Shown in pieces: positions 13,489 to 26,311 of a DNA stretch of 64,000 bases. The stretch covers positions 432,155 to 496,154 of the forward strand of contig CAJJDP010000059.1 of the NCBI GenBank assembly GCA_905182995.1, read 5' to 3'. The notes beneath the pieces are model-generated. The model did not search any database and had not been told where the DNA came from. It was given only the letters and a program-made list of their open reading frames with translations. The stretch is from Paramecium octaurelia. Its lineage: Eukaryota; Ciliophora; Oligohymenophorea; Peniculida; Parameciidae. The position numbers were made by a program, and so were the translations under genes. Numbering within the stretch: position 1 is the first letter of the stretch; every line of letters starts with the position of its first letter.

Positions 13489-13989
13489 ATGGCAACAACT
13501 ATTGAATTGCTCAAGTGGTCGAATCTAATTTCCTCAATTATGTTGATACTGATTGGAGTCACTCAAATCATATCCCTGTCTATCCTTTTTTCGAGTTTTA
13601 GTTTTACATTCTTCATGTCATTTTTCTTACCATTTTTCTTAATGTAAGTCTGCATTTCATTAAATTTAGATTATTTGGAATCATGTTGTTTGCGAGTGGC
13701 TAAAAGATGGAATTTATGGACAACAATTTCAGATTTTTGAGTTCTCTTCTAGGAAGAGGCCTATTTAATATTTAGTATCGAAAAATCTTATAAATTTAAG
13801 TCTTGCTTCCTTGGCTGTCTATCAATTGGCAAATGCAGCCAGTGACATCATCGGATTCATTATTGGGGCAATGCTCTTTTGCACAGGTGGATTTTACTTG
13901 ATTTTGCATTTTTGCGGAGTATTTATACATAATATATATTTGATTAGAATAAGGAGGAATTAACATCATACAAGCAACAATTAGGTTGA
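13489..13989 (+). CDS. COPI-associated-type membrane protein
   Basis: Four exons (introns of 26, 26 and 29 nt) give about 139 residues with four hydrophobic segments. The middle has GIMLFASGQKMEF followed by FLSSLLGRGLFN, close to the GRGlfyiF region of the COPI_assoc family, and a short hydrophilic tail (KEELTSYKQQLG). The family is small, with four membrane spans, and is linked to Golgi vesicle traffic. Topology and the GRG motif support the call; catalytic function is not expected. Confidence 0.6.
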
Positions 13990-14057
13990 TTCAAATTCAT
14001 ATTGGTCTTTATTTATCAGTATAATTAATTTATCAATAAAACATCTCTAACGAATAC

Positions 14058-16114
14058 ATGGATTAACACTCCCAATACTATTCCACTCAACACTTCCTCG
14101 AACCAAACAGAGACACCAATAAGTCCCAAAGAACCAGATCAAACACAAATGAGAAATTGATCACCCCAAACTTAGTGTATATCACTAGGAATTAACAATA
14201 ACCTCAACCTTCAATTAAGCAGGAATGTCAACTCCAAAAACCAACACAATCCTCATATAATCTCAAAGAAGTAACAAAAGTCAAAGTGCTTGAATCCGAT
14301 GAATTAGTGTTCTATAGAAATAAGTCATCTTATTAGGAGAAATAAATTTTAGATCTACAGGCTGAATTGCATCACATACAATCAACGGTTCAGGAAAGAG
14401 TGACCTACATTGAGGACACTCATAGAATATAACAATTGGAATCCAATTTACAATAGTACCAATAGGAATGCAATAGAATCAACAACCTATTGAGAGAAAC
14501 TCAAAATGAATCAGAATCTTTGAAATAGAAGAATCTGTAGTTGTCACAATCAATTTTTTAGTTTCAGCAATAGCAATACGAATTCGATAGATTAAAAAGG
14601 AATTCCCAAGAAACTGATCAGTATTGGCAAAATGAAATACAAAGACTCAACGTGTTATTATCTTAAAGTCAAACCTAGTTACACTAATTGCAAAAGACAT
14701 TGATAGAAACAAAATAATACGAACAAATGTATCATCAATAATAGCCGATCTAAACCTAATTGGCTTTGGAATTGGAGAGAATGACTTCAATGTTAAGGAC
14801 TAAGACTGATGAGTATGATTCTTAGAAATAGACCTATATAAAGGAGATTGAAATCACATCCAGGAGGATCAAGGATTCAGAATTAGAACTCAAGGATTTA
14901 AAAATTCGAGAGATCAATCAAAAATAATCAATTGATGAATTGAGCAGGGAAAACAATTAGATTACTGAAAAGTTTATGAACGAAATTAGAAACAAAAATG
15001 ATGAAATCTAAAAGCTATAATAAATTATTTAGACTTTATAATTGACTTTATAGGATACTTCAAAATTTAAGGAGTATGAAATTAGATCAAAGATGTAGAA
15101 TGAAGAAATCAATAATCTCAATCAAAGAATCAGAATGAAGTAAGAGGAAACAGACAACTATAAATAATAGATGCTAATACTATAAAATTAAATTCAGGAA
15201 TGTCAAAAATATACAGAATACGAAATTAAATATTAAAATCTCGCATAGGAATATGACAGATTAAATAATTCTTTAATGATGAAACTATAAGAGAATGACC
15301 AATTGAGGAATTGCATTTCGAAATTGCAAATCACTTTGAATGATCATTACAAGATAGAAGAATATGATAATAAAATTGCCTTGTAGAATTAAGAAATAGA
15401 CCATCTTCATTAGAGTTTACAATCGAAGTGTTAAGAGATTGAAAAATTAAATTATGAAAACAATAGGTTATCATCCTTATTAAGAACAAGGAATGATGAA
15501 ATTGATAATTTGAAATATAAAATGTAAGATACGTCATAGTTGAAAGAATATCAATAGAAGTTCCAGATGCTAAATGGAGAAATGGAGAGATTGACAATGC
15601 AATTGAGGAACAAGCATGAGGAAATGGAAAAACTAAGATAATATTTAGCATAGTTTTAGCTGCAAGAGGCTAATAAGTTATAAGAATTAGAGCAAAAGAA
15701 TGTTGTTTATTAAAATGAGATAGAGAGATTGAGCAATTTGCTGAAGGCGAAATTATCAGAGAATGAGTAGAATAAATTATAAATCAGATGTTTATAAGAT
15801 GAAAATGATCAATAAAAATGTAAACTATTGACTCAAAATGAGATACAATAATATAATGATAGGGTGACTATTTTGACTCAAGAGGTTGAATCTTGGAAGA
15901 ATCAATTCATCACTCTCAATAGAGAATATCATAAACAATAAGAATAGTTAATGCTTTCAAATGCAGAACTGGATACATTGAAGAAACAAAGGAGCAATTC
16001 AATTAGGGTATTTTTTATATTAATTACTCCTAGTTGGATACGTACGAGACAACGAAAGAAAACTCGGCTCTTTCTGCCTTCTAATATGGGACTCTCACCT
16101 TAAGAAATCTATGA
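14058..16114 (+). CDS. Long coiled-coil protein
   Basis: Two exons (one 26-nt intron just before 16024-16030) give about 676 residues. After about 110 polar residues the whole chain is rich in Glu, Gln, Lys, Leu and Asn with heptad spacing, the look of a long parallel coiled coil. No enzymatic motif is seen. In Paramecium such proteins often belong to the basal body, infraciliary lattice or other cortical structures, but this is inference. The next gene on the same strand begins 37 bp later and encodes a shorter coiled coil, possibly an old tandem duplicate. Confidence 0.8.
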
Positions 16115-16150
16115 TACTTATAATTTAATAATACATAATATTAATTTGTT

Positions 16151-17124
16151 ATGAGTAATTACGAAAGTCCCTCTACAGTATCTATCATCTTATAATTTGT
16201 CTAGAATTCCAAATACAGTAGACACAAAGGCTATTTAAAGTGGGAACTTGCTAATAAGGATGTTAGTGGTGCATTTGATGCTCAACAACTATAATTAGAA
16301 AAGGGACTAATCAATCGGGATAGATAAGCAAACTCCTTAATGATACCTTCAATGAAATCACCCTAATCTTCAAAAATTAGTCCTGAACCCTCAACTACAA
16401 GGGAACATACCTGTTGTGACAAATTAGATGAATAAAGCAAGCAATATGTAATAGCAATCCAATTAAAATGTAGTAATTAATCATAAATGAGCAAATGAAT
16501 AAATTAACTGAGTTAAATTTATTGATTTAACAACATTCTAAACTCTTGATTGAGTCTTACAATCAAGGATTAGAAGATGCTAAAACTCAATAATAAAAGG
16601 AATAATAGATTTTAGAAAATAATCGGTTATTGAGAGAAAGGGATAGATAGATTCAAGAGTGGGAAGAGAGGTACAATAAGGAGAAAAAGATTGGTGATGA
16701 AAAGGAAGAAGAGATTCGGTAGATATGGATTTTAGTTTAATAGTGAACTTGAAAAGCAGGTAAAAGAATTGGCAACTCAAGTTGTCATAACTACAAGTGC
16801 CACGGATTTGGAAAGTGAGAAAAACCAATGGAAAAATAAATTTATCACATTAAATAAACAGTTTAATGAAGCTGAATAGCAAGTGGTTGTACTTGAAAAT
16901 GAGATTGACATGTTGAAATAACAGTAGAAAAAGACTGAAGTTAGAGTAAAATATTTATTCCAAAGTCTAGACAAGCACGAGAAGAAAAACAGTTACAAAG
17001 GATATCCCTATGCCTTGATAATTTCATATTGGCCTATTATTTTATAATATCTTTATTTTATTTTCATAAATATTTAATACTACATGAACTTTATCTCATA
17101 TAGCTTCCTCGCAATTATACTTGA
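16151..17124 (+). CDS. Coiled-coil protein, C-terminus uncertain
   Basis: ATG at 16151 starts a polar region with CCDKLDEQSKQY, then a coiled coil. Introns of 26 and 25 nt are clear. A third (20 nt, GTAAAATATTTATTCCAAAG, or a 26-nt version) is needed near 16945. The model ending at TGA 17122 gives about 300 residues, but the last ~50 residues are hydrophobic and low quality, so the gene may stop near 17010. It follows the longer coiled-coil gene closely and in the same direction. No named family. Confidence 0.55.
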
Positions 17125-17480
17125 ACTCAAGATTAATTTAAATTAGAAATTAGAATAATATCTATTATTTATTCTATAATTCTCAAGGTTTTTGATTTTG
17201 TCGATGTAGTTTGGAGAATAATTATGATTATTTTCAATGAAAATAGCTAAATACCTCATTTAAAATAAAGGTTAGTTGGATATTAATAACCCTTGCTTAA
17301 TAGAAATACTTAAGTTTTATTGAAATAAATATTTTTCTTAACAAGATTGCTCATTGTCATATATTTAAAGTAGGCAACTTGAATAGTGATTTTAAAGATC
17401 TGTTTTCTATCACTTGATTAAACCTGATTTATAAGCTTTAATACTATCATATAATACATGAATTAATAATTTTATTTTGC
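17125..17480. other. Intergenic, no gene seen
   Basis: About 350 bp of AT-rich DNA with scattered TGA in all useful frames. I see nothing beyond the expected promoter of the next gene. Confidence 0.4.
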
Positions 17481-20400
17481 ATGGAATAGTGTAGGTGTTA
17501 AAGTGAAGACTCGGAGAATTTTGACTATATTGGGTTCTGTGATAATGAAGAATGTGAAAGATTCTATTGCGAACAATGTTAAGGAGATCATGCAGCGCAT
17601 CCTGAAGATGTTCTTGTAGGATAAGAGCTTGAAGAATACATGGAATATGTTACTTCTCCTGAATACGAAAAGGAGATAGAGCAATAGGAATTGGCCCAAG
17701 AATTCACTGAGTTTTATGAGAGGATTATAAAGGAAAATGAGGAAGAAACAAAAATGTTTTATCTTATAATCTAGTACCTAAAGGATGGCAATGCTGATGA
17801 GTTGGTCAAACTCTTAGATAAAATAAAGCAAACCAAAGTAGAGTTTGATAACAACAAGCCAAGTAATTAAATTCAATTATACTTAGTGCAAATATCAAAA
17901 TAAATGGATGAATACAGAAAAAGAATAAGAGCCCTTGATGAAAAGTTTCCTACGGGGGATGTTTAAAAAAGATAGAAAAAAATAGAATTGATGAATAAAG
18001 GTATGACTCATTTATATTAAAATCATTAAGGAAGATAATTATTTAAATAATAAGAATATTTTGAAGCACTAGAAAACTTATAATAAGCCATTGGAATTGA
18101 TAATGATTATGTTGAAGCAATCCTAATTAAAGGTTCACCTATTTTATAATTTCTAGCTTAAACACAAATTCAATTGGAGAATTATGATGAAGCCATTACC
18201 GGTTGTGATTATGTGATTCAAATAGACAGACTCAATGGCGAGGCATACTATCTTAAGAGTATTAATTCCACTATTTCATTTAGTAATTGCCTTATTATTG
18301 AGTTAAAAATATGATGTCATAAATGAAGCACTTAGAGTAGCATATCGTAAAATTTCTTATAAATTTACCTTCAATACTCTCAATTTAATTAACTAATTAG
18401 AGAAACAATCTCCAGCTGTTTAATAACACTTGTCACAATTAAATTATGATTTTAAACACAGCCTTTTTTCACTGATTAATTATGAATAAATCACAGGTAA
18501 AACATTTCAATTAAGGAAGCTTAAATTTCTTAATAATACTTGACATAATTTGTTGCAATCATTAGACTTGCTGACCAAGAAGAAATAAACCGAACCCTAT
18601 TCCAATATAATTAAAGTAATATAAACATTCTACTTCAGATTTCGAAGTTGTTGAAGAATACTAAAAATAATACGACGTAGATATAAGACCAAAATTGGAT
18701 GAAAAAGAATGGAAAAAAATGGTAGAGTGGCTTGAAAATTACAAAAAAAATTAAGAATAGTAATAGTAATTAATATACTTAAAAAATAGAGCTTAAGCTG
18801 CACTTACTTAAGGAGATGATCAATAAGGAGGAAATCAATAAGGAGAGAATTAATAAGGAGAGAATTAATAAAGAGATGATCAATAAGGAGATAATTAATA
18901 AAGAGAGAATTAATAAAGAGAGAATTAATAAAGAGATGATCAATAAGGGGATAATCAATAAGGAGAGAATTAATAAAGAGAGAATTAATAAAGAGATGAT
19001 CAATAAGGGGATAATCAATAAAGAGAGAATTAATAAAGAGAGAATTAATAAAGAGATGATCAATAAGGGGATAATCAATAAAGAGAGAATTAATAAAGAG
19101 AGAATTAATAAAGAGATGATCAATAAGGGGATAATCAATAAAGAGAGAATTAATAAAGAGAGAATTAATAAAGAGATGATCAATAAGGGGATAATCAATA
19201 AAGAGAGAATTAATAAAGAGAGAATTAATAAAGAGATGATCAATAAGGGGATAATCAATAAAGAGAGAATTAATAAAGAGAGAATTAATAAAGAGATGAT
19301 CAATAAGGGGATAATCAATAAAGAGAGAATTAATAAAGAGAGAATTAATAAAGAGATGATCAATAAGGGGATAATCAATAAAGAGAGAATTAATAAAGAG
19401 AGAATTAATAAAGAGATGATCAATAAGGGGATAATCAATAAAGAGAGAATTAATAAAGAGAGAATTAATAAAGAGATGATCAATAAGGGGATAATCAATA
19501 AAGAGAGAATTAATAAAGAGAGAATTAATAAAGAGATGATCAATAAGGGGATAATTAATAAAGAGAGAATTAATAAAGAGAGAATTAATAAAGAGATGAT
19601 CAATAAGGGGATAATCAATAAGGAGAGAATTAATAAAGAGAGAATTAATAAAGAGATGATCAATAAGGGGATAATCAATAAGGAGAGAATTAATAAAGAG
19701 AGAATTAATAAGGAGATAATCAATAAGGAGATAGTCAACAAGGAAAAAATCAACAAGGAGGGAACCAATAAGGGGATCAAAATAAGAACCAATAATCAGA
19801 TCAATAGTTTTTAAATTAATTAAAATTAGATCTAAAGATTAATTATAGACTTAGAGCGCATCCGTGACTCAAGTATCAAATACTGATGGAAATGAAAGTT
19901 CAAGAGTTTAAAGCGAAATTAACAATTTTTACTCAGATTCATAATCAGTATCGGTTACTCAATCTGAATAACAAGAGTATAAATGACATTTTATTTGAAA
20001 AGATCTATTGTGAAGCCATAAGGTGGATCAATTACTGAATAGCCGTCAAGTTAAATTGTTGATTAATTTAATAATTTTTTATAGGATGCATCAACAATCC
20101 AGGAACAACCAAGGTATATATAACATATAATTATTTAGAGCTCAAGGCTAGGCTCCTTTAACTTAAAATCCTCACTAAGATACAAACCAATTAAATAAAG
20201 ATTTTCAAGGATTTTTATCCGACGGAAAGCCAGACTAAGAGACTCCGAATGAACAATAATAGATAGAGTATAATTAAATTATATCTAAGAAACCCTGAAA
20301 AAGAGAAGGCTAAAATAATTCCTACTCCAAAACCCGAGTAGCAATTGTCAGATTTCTATAAGGAGGATTCTTAGGATCAGAACAATTAACCTAACGAAAG

Positions 20401-21036
20401 GTATAATTCTACTTAATTTTTCAGAGCTTAATAGGCTGCAGTTGCTCAAGAAGTAACTCCCTAAGTATAGAAAGATCTCTAAAACTTTTTGAGTGGACAA
20501 GAATAATATTAACAATAATAACAATAGGAATAAGATATTAGTAAGATATATAATTATATTATTAAAGCTACTTTAGATGAAACCAAACGTTTGTTGTAAG
20601 TCTTGAAATATTGCGATTAAACTATAAAGAAGGGTAATGCTGCTCACTAATTTTATTTTAAGAAAGGTAATTAATATCTCAAAAAATTAGCAATGACTTT
20701 AAAGCAGCTTAATGATTTTGATAATGCAATGGATAATTTGGACATAGCCATAGAAAAGAACGATAATTAGGCTAGTTAGGCTAACTATTATTATCAAAAA
20801 GGTATGCTTAGAAATATTTTTAGCATTGTTATTGATTAGGTTGGATGCTTTAGATTTAGCCTTAAATAATTTTGATGAAGCCATCTCGAGAAATCCTAAT
20901 GAAATATAATACTATAAAGAAAAAGGTGAAAATATATAAATGAGTTTTAGGAAATGTATTAATAAAATAGGATAGATTAAACGAAGCTGAAGATTGCTTT
21001 TAATAGGCTAAGTAGATTACTGAAGCAATAAAGTGA
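17481..21036 (+). CDS. Large TPR protein with N-terminal zinc-binding region and glutamine-rich minisatellite
   Basis: Thirteen exons (twelve introns of 22-30 nt) give about 1087 residues; total coding length is divisible by three. The N-terminus has a B-box-like Cys/His cluster (CDNEECERFYCEQCQGDH, H in AAHP). TPR units follow (GRQLFKQQEYFEALENLQQ, YVEAILIKAQTQIQLENYDEAI). Residues about 400-710 are a pentapeptide array of the type RENQQ/RDDQQ/GDNQQ encoded by a 60-bp minisatellite. A Ser/Gln-rich linker and at least three C-terminal TPRs (NDFDNAMDNLDIAIEKN, ALNNFDEAISRNP, RLNEAEDCFQQAKQ) end the protein. TPRs bind partner proteins; a scaffold role is inferred. Degenerate TPR exons with the same one-repeat-per-exon pattern occur at 56-62 kb. 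Confidence 0.85.
18816..19740 (+). repeat. 60-bp coding minisatellite (15-bp sub-units)
   Basis: About fifteen copies of a 60-bp unit built from four 15-bp sub-units of the type RAGARAATYAATAAR. From 19021 to 19680 the copies are nearly identical and differ mainly by A/G and T/C changes. In the gene's frame each sub-unit is a pentapeptide ending in two glutamines (CAA TAA or TAA TAA), so the array is open only in the ciliate code. The edges are older and more diverged, as expected for an array that is homogenised in its centre. Confidence 0.97.
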
Positions 21037-21396
21037 GAATTTAATTATCAATATTAAAGAATTTATTCTTTTTTTGAAATGTATTAAAATATTATAACTC
21101 AATTCAACCTTCTAACTTTAATATTCTAAAAAACTAAAACTCTATTCAAAAATAGAATAGTTCCAATATGTTGTTAAATGTTGATATCTTGATTATGTAT
21201 TTTTAATAAGATTATCCAGGAATAGAAATTGGAATTGTTCCTAAATCATAGAGTACTGGCTCTGAAATTCCAATTGGTTAAATAATAGAACAATAATATA
21301 TATCAATAATATCATTTAATTTCAAATTTATTTCCTACTATTAAAAAACAAACGACGATTGCGAAACAATAGTCATAGATTAAGGATTTCAATCCG
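21037..21396. other. Convergent 3' intergenic region
   Basis: The TPR gene ends at 21036 and the opposite membrane-protein gene ends at 21397. The space is 360 bp. A plus-strand frame (21168-21665) stays open here but overlaps the minus-strand gene, so I do not annotate it. Confidence 0.4.
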
Positions 21397-23510
21397 TCAT
21401 TACCGATGATGTGCTGTATTTATTAAAAAAAACTGTATGTATTTGGGATTCTAAATAGGATAAATTGTTATTGTATACTTTAATTACTTAATGTAAAATC
21501 CAATTGTAATAATGCAGAAAGCAAACTCAACAAGTATTTCAAGTCCAATCTCCAATTGAAATATTTAATGTTCATCATCATTTACATCAAAAGTAGACCA
21601 TTTTTTAGATTATTGCTTCTCATTATACAAGATTGAACTTAACACGACAAATAAAAGGGCGATGACAATTTCAAATACTTCTTATAATACAAATCCAAAT
21701 ATTTATTTTGTAATCAAGGCTTTTTTGATGTTTTCAATGTTGTCAACATGAATCCAATTGGCAGCGGTTTTAGAAAAGGAAGGCGTTTCTTATTCTTATG
21801 CTTCATATAGAGATTGCCTCTTGTCTTTCACTTAAGCTGCAGATTGAATCAGAGTGCCAGTCTTTTTGGTTTATAATTTATTCTTTTGTTATGAATTATC
21901 AACAACGCTGCCTCTGATGTAATTCATATACATCTATTTTCTTTGTTCCAAATTAAAATAATATCCAAATACAATAATCCAGTAATAAAGAATTTTGCAA
22001 ACGAATTTGATTATTAGGAATTATATAAAATATCCGACTCCCAATCTTTAAACAGACATTGTGCCAATCCTATATCCAGTTACTCCTAGAATGACAATTT
22101 TTGATTCGTAATTATAATCCACGAATTGCTTCATTGTAAAAAAGCATAAGGTGAATTTTTTCCATACATAAAGAGAGAATGGATAGAGGAAGAATAACAA
22201 GGGCAAATAGTCATTTTTAACTTCCTAATATGCCATGGCAAAGTAAAGAAACACTGGGAATCCAATACAGTATAAAAAAAAGAAGGAAACATAATTCACC
22301 AGGATATCAAAGGGGGCAATACCTGGATTGCTCATTCTCTAAACCTTCATCTAATCGTCTTTTTTTTCTTTCAATTGTTTAGTCAGTTTATTAACGAAAT
22401 CGTTGGCATCATGGGTCAATTTATCATTTCTGGAACTTGCAACTCTAAGTAGTTCTCTCTGTCTTTCTTCGACCTCATTCACAAACTTTTAGTAATTTTG
22501 TGAAGCAATGGTGCTTTAATAGATATTGCCTTCAGATCCATGCTGGAACACTCCAAGTATCTGGTTGCAAAATTAAAATGAAAGTGGCACTTGGATATTT
22601 TCTTACATTCTTTGAATTCTGTCCACTCTCTCTTTAATAACTACCAACTATTTATTACTCACTGGGATGATGGCCTTATGTTATAAACAATAGTTACATA
22701 GAAGATAAAAATTATAAATATCATATTGCAGAAGGTAAGTATAGTTAAAAACACAAATATTGATATGATTGAATCACTGATGTTATCATTCCAAACTGAA
22801 TAACCATAATAAATTGTTAAGCATAAGTTCACAATTAATAATACTATCCTAATACCCCACATAATTTTAATAAATTTTTGTTCATTCCAGAAATCTAATT
22901 CTGTTTTAGAGAGTATATAATTGCATAAACCATTTTTATGAGTATATAATTGTTGGATTAATGACAGTGTAAACAATCCAATCAAAAGCCAACAATTTAC
23001 AAATGTAAATGTTCCAGAATCAAATTCACTGCTAATATAAGCTAGAAGTATTCCAAATGGAAATGATAATCCCATTATAATCAGAAACATTGGACCAAAT
23101 TCTAATTTATACCCAGGCAATTAAGGTAGATTCAACTATTGTAAACTAACATTCCCATTTCTATGATATTTCTCATAAGGTATTCTTTCAACTGGTGATT
23201 TTTATATTGTTTATTCGGATCTTACGCCTGTAAATTGAATTTTCTTAGAAGATTATTAAAAAGGAGTGACAGCAGGGTTAATTGGTTCATCCAATTTGGA
23301 CTCCAATAGAGGTTTATTGTTCCTTAATAGAGGAGAGGCCGAGGGAGTCATTTTTTGAATTGGAGCATCTGGACCACTATCCAATCTTTATTAATTAGAT
23401 GCGGGACCTTAAGTTCAATAGGCAAACATACTTTTTATTTAATCAGCTTGGCCACTACTGTTATTTTGCAGTTTCTTCTACTCCTCATCAACTTAAAGTT
23501 ATTTAATCAT
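21397..23510 (-). CDS. Multipass membrane protein, unknown family
   Basis: Three exons (introns of 24 and 23 nt, the second near 22659-22690) give about 688 residues. A polar N-terminus of ~150 residues precedes FGPMFLIIMGLSFPFGILLAY and at least three more hydrophobic helices. A cytosol-like basic region (ERQRELLRVASSR, KQLKEKKDD) follows, then four to five further helices and a polar tail. No transporter or channel signature was recognised. The start used here lies only 16 nt from the end of the next upstream gene; a later in-frame ATG (about 23357) is an alternative start. Confidence 0.75.
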
Positions 23511-23526
23511 ATAATAATAATAAAAT

Positions 23527-24331
23527 TCAAATAAAAGGTCTTCTCTCCCCAGGCTTGGTAATAAATTCCCTCTTTTTACTTGCCTTGTCAAAAGCAGAAT
23601 TGGTCTCATACCTTCCAGGTCCTGGCGCGAAACTAAAAGATTAGAATGGATTCTTCTTCTCCCCAATTCCAAGTGAAATTTTCTATACTTAAGAATTAAC
23701 AATACAGAAAATCTATTGGGAACAGTCAAACAGATTTACGGTTGGTATGCCTCAGGTCCAGGTACTCCGTTTTCTCTTTGATCGTTGAACATTTTCCCCT
23801 TTCCCTTTAATTGAAATTAGTATCTGTGCTAACCTAAATCTTAACGTACAGTGTATTCTCCAGGTCCTTCATTAGACTCATTAGTTACCTGGCAGATAGC
23901 GTGCTACTTCAGGCGACAAATGCTTATTGTAAGGCAAGTATGTTTTGGAGTAAGCATCCCATGACAAACCAAAGGATTTTTTTAATTTATCAGTTCCTGG
24001 TTCTTAACGCACTTAATATCTATCTGGACTCGGTAGTTCTTTAGCATTGTCCTTCTACCATTCATATTAAAATACTATTTTATTACCAAACCCTTATTAC
24101 GTGAATCTAATGCATAATCAATATATTTGATAACCTTTTTCCTAATTGTGAAGGCAACTCCAATTTGGTGGGCAATTACAATTAAGATTGAGTATGGAAG
24201 CGATTTGCCTTTGGAAATGATATTTAAGGCGATGTGTGTCTCAAAGTGCTTGATGAAATGTTTGTACTCAATCCAATGTTATTTAAAAAAAGAGTGTTGG
24301 TGCTATAAAATTACTATGAACTAGAATTCAT
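23527..24331 (-). CDS. ODF3/SHIPPO-like protein, second copy
   Basis: Four exons (introns of 28, 22 and 23 nt) give about 243 residues. STPGR-type motifs are LPSPDRYQVRQEPG, GPGEYTVRQDLG, VPGPEAYQPQ and APGPGRYETNS. It belongs to the same ciliary microtubule-associated family as the gene at 12395-13411 but is diverged from it. An in-frame TGA lies just upstream of the ATG region, so the start at 24331 is the earliest good one. Confidence 0.8.
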
Positions 24332-24463
24332 TTCTCCAGGTTCAGTATTCCCTCAAATTACTACAACTATTAGTACCTTTGTGCTATTATTCCATTCTTA
24401 AATAAATATATAAAAATCTATTCACTATTATTACAGAGTATTTTTGTTTATAAATAAATTTTT

Positions 24464-26270
24464 ATGAATCAGTTGAAATTTGTTAGATCAAAGAGTACAA
24501 CAAGATCGAGTCCTTTGAAAAGGATCCATTAAAAATTAAGATAAGTATAAAAGCCTGGAAAACTGAATGTCAGTGTTGGAAAGAGCAGAGAAACATCTTA
24601 AAATAAAGAAGCAATACATGTATCAACTCCAAAGGAGAAGGTCTAAAAATTACTCCAATAATTGTCAATATATCAAAAAAACTCGAAAAAGTCCTACTTA
24701 GAAACTCCCGAAAGAACCCAATCCTTCGTTCCTTTGTCACATGAAAGAAACCTATTCAACGAATCTATTAAACTCCAAGACTCAGCCTATGGAATCTATA
24801 ATAACAACATATACAACAAAAATAAACAGAACAATTAAATCCTCAATCTGTAGCCTAAAATGGAAGAGAGTACAATAACAGAAAAATTAGATGCTTTTTA
24901 ATTGAAATAATAATACAAAAGGAATTCATCCGATCAAACTACCTTTGATTAATAATCCCCTTCAAATACTATTTATGGAAATGCCACTATTTCCCAATTC
25001 TACTACAATAAAGAAATACTAAAATAGAGCTATTCAATTAATTAACAACAAAATTCAGATTAAAAACAATAGTATTTCTATAAATAACAACAAATTCCAT
25101 AAAAGAATGGCCCACAAAGTCAATCCCACTCTCGAAACAATTCATTTAAAAACCAATCGAAAGAAAATACATACAATGCAATCTCTCAAGAGTAACTCGT
25201 TAAGAAAAAGAATGAATCCAAAAACGATTATGATGAAATAATCCTAGAAATCTATCCTTAATTCTTGAAATAATGCCAATAGAATGCAATTACAAAAAAA
25301 ACTATAGTGGAACAAACTGAAGAGGAAGAGCACTTACCTACCAAATTGAGTACTAAATCCCCACAATAAGTCTAACTCTATAGCGAATTATTAACTGACA
25401 AATCTTTGGTCTTAGTTTCGCCCAAAGTAGTTAAAGACATGGAAATGCAAACTAGTTTTACTTAACCGATGAAAATATCTCAAGATACTACTGAAAAACC
25501 AACGATTTCAACTTAATTCGACACTGTGAATGCATCTGTTTAAACTAAATTAAAAAAAAAGAATCTTGGATTGTTCCAATATCAATTTTCATATATGTCA
25601 CCCTAGAACAACAACAATCGGTAAGATATTGATTTGTTATCACTGGGAGATTTCCAATCAGAAATATTACATAGAACTTAAAGCGAATTTGAAAGGGATT
25701 TTAATTCTCAGGGTAAACAAAAGTAGAAATTGGAAATGTCTAACGCTAAGATTTAAGATTTTAGTGTTCATCCATAAATAACCCAAACAAAACAATAAAC
25801 TTATTAATAAAATGATAGTAGGTAAATATTTATAATTACTAATCAGATCATTTTTGTTAAGTCAAAAAAGCAACTTGTTTTTATCAAAAGAATAATTGCT
25901 AGATCCACAAGATGATAACCATCCCTATTATTTGCAAGCTGAACCAAAGGAAATAAACTCTAATTTCTATCTAAAATAATAGGGCAATCAAGAGAATGTA
26001 TCTTAAGAACATTCAAAATAAAGAAGAACAAACTTATCAAACCATAAATTGGAGAAGGGATCTTCATTTTCGAGTACCCAATGTTATAAAGATCATTTAA
26101 ATATATTATTGAGTCAATCCTAATAGGCTAATGTCAGAGACAGTTAGCATTACCCTTATTTAAACTAAACCAATTCCATTAAAAAGAAGTAAAACTACCC
26201 TTTGAAAACTAATTCATTTAGCAGTCAAAAAACAAAGAAAAAGTAGAACAACCAAAAAACCAAAAAATGA
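24464..26270 (+). CDS. Low-complexity Ser/Gln/Asn/Lys-rich protein
   Basis: Two exons joined by a 25-nt intron (about 25821-25845) give about 593 residues. The whole sequence is polar, rich in Ser, Gln, Asn and Lys, with basic ends and a more acidic middle (VEQTEEEEHLPTK). No globular domain is evident. A likely disordered scaffold or microtubule-binding protein, but this is a guess from composition only. Confidence 0.75.
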
Positions 26271-26311
26271 ATATTTATATATATATTTATAAAACTTAAA
26301 GTATAAAATTA

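Noticed and set aside
18779..19814. Two long standard-code frames (332-337 codons), one on each strand
   Set aside because: Both are shadows of the 60-bp minisatellite. The surrounding exons connect only to the third frame, which reads TAA as glutamine.
21168..21665. Plus-strand frame of about 165 codons (GIEIGIVPKSQSTGSEIPIG)
   Set aside because: It overlaps the well-supported minus-strand membrane-protein gene, and in a code with one rare stop, frames of this length arise by chance.
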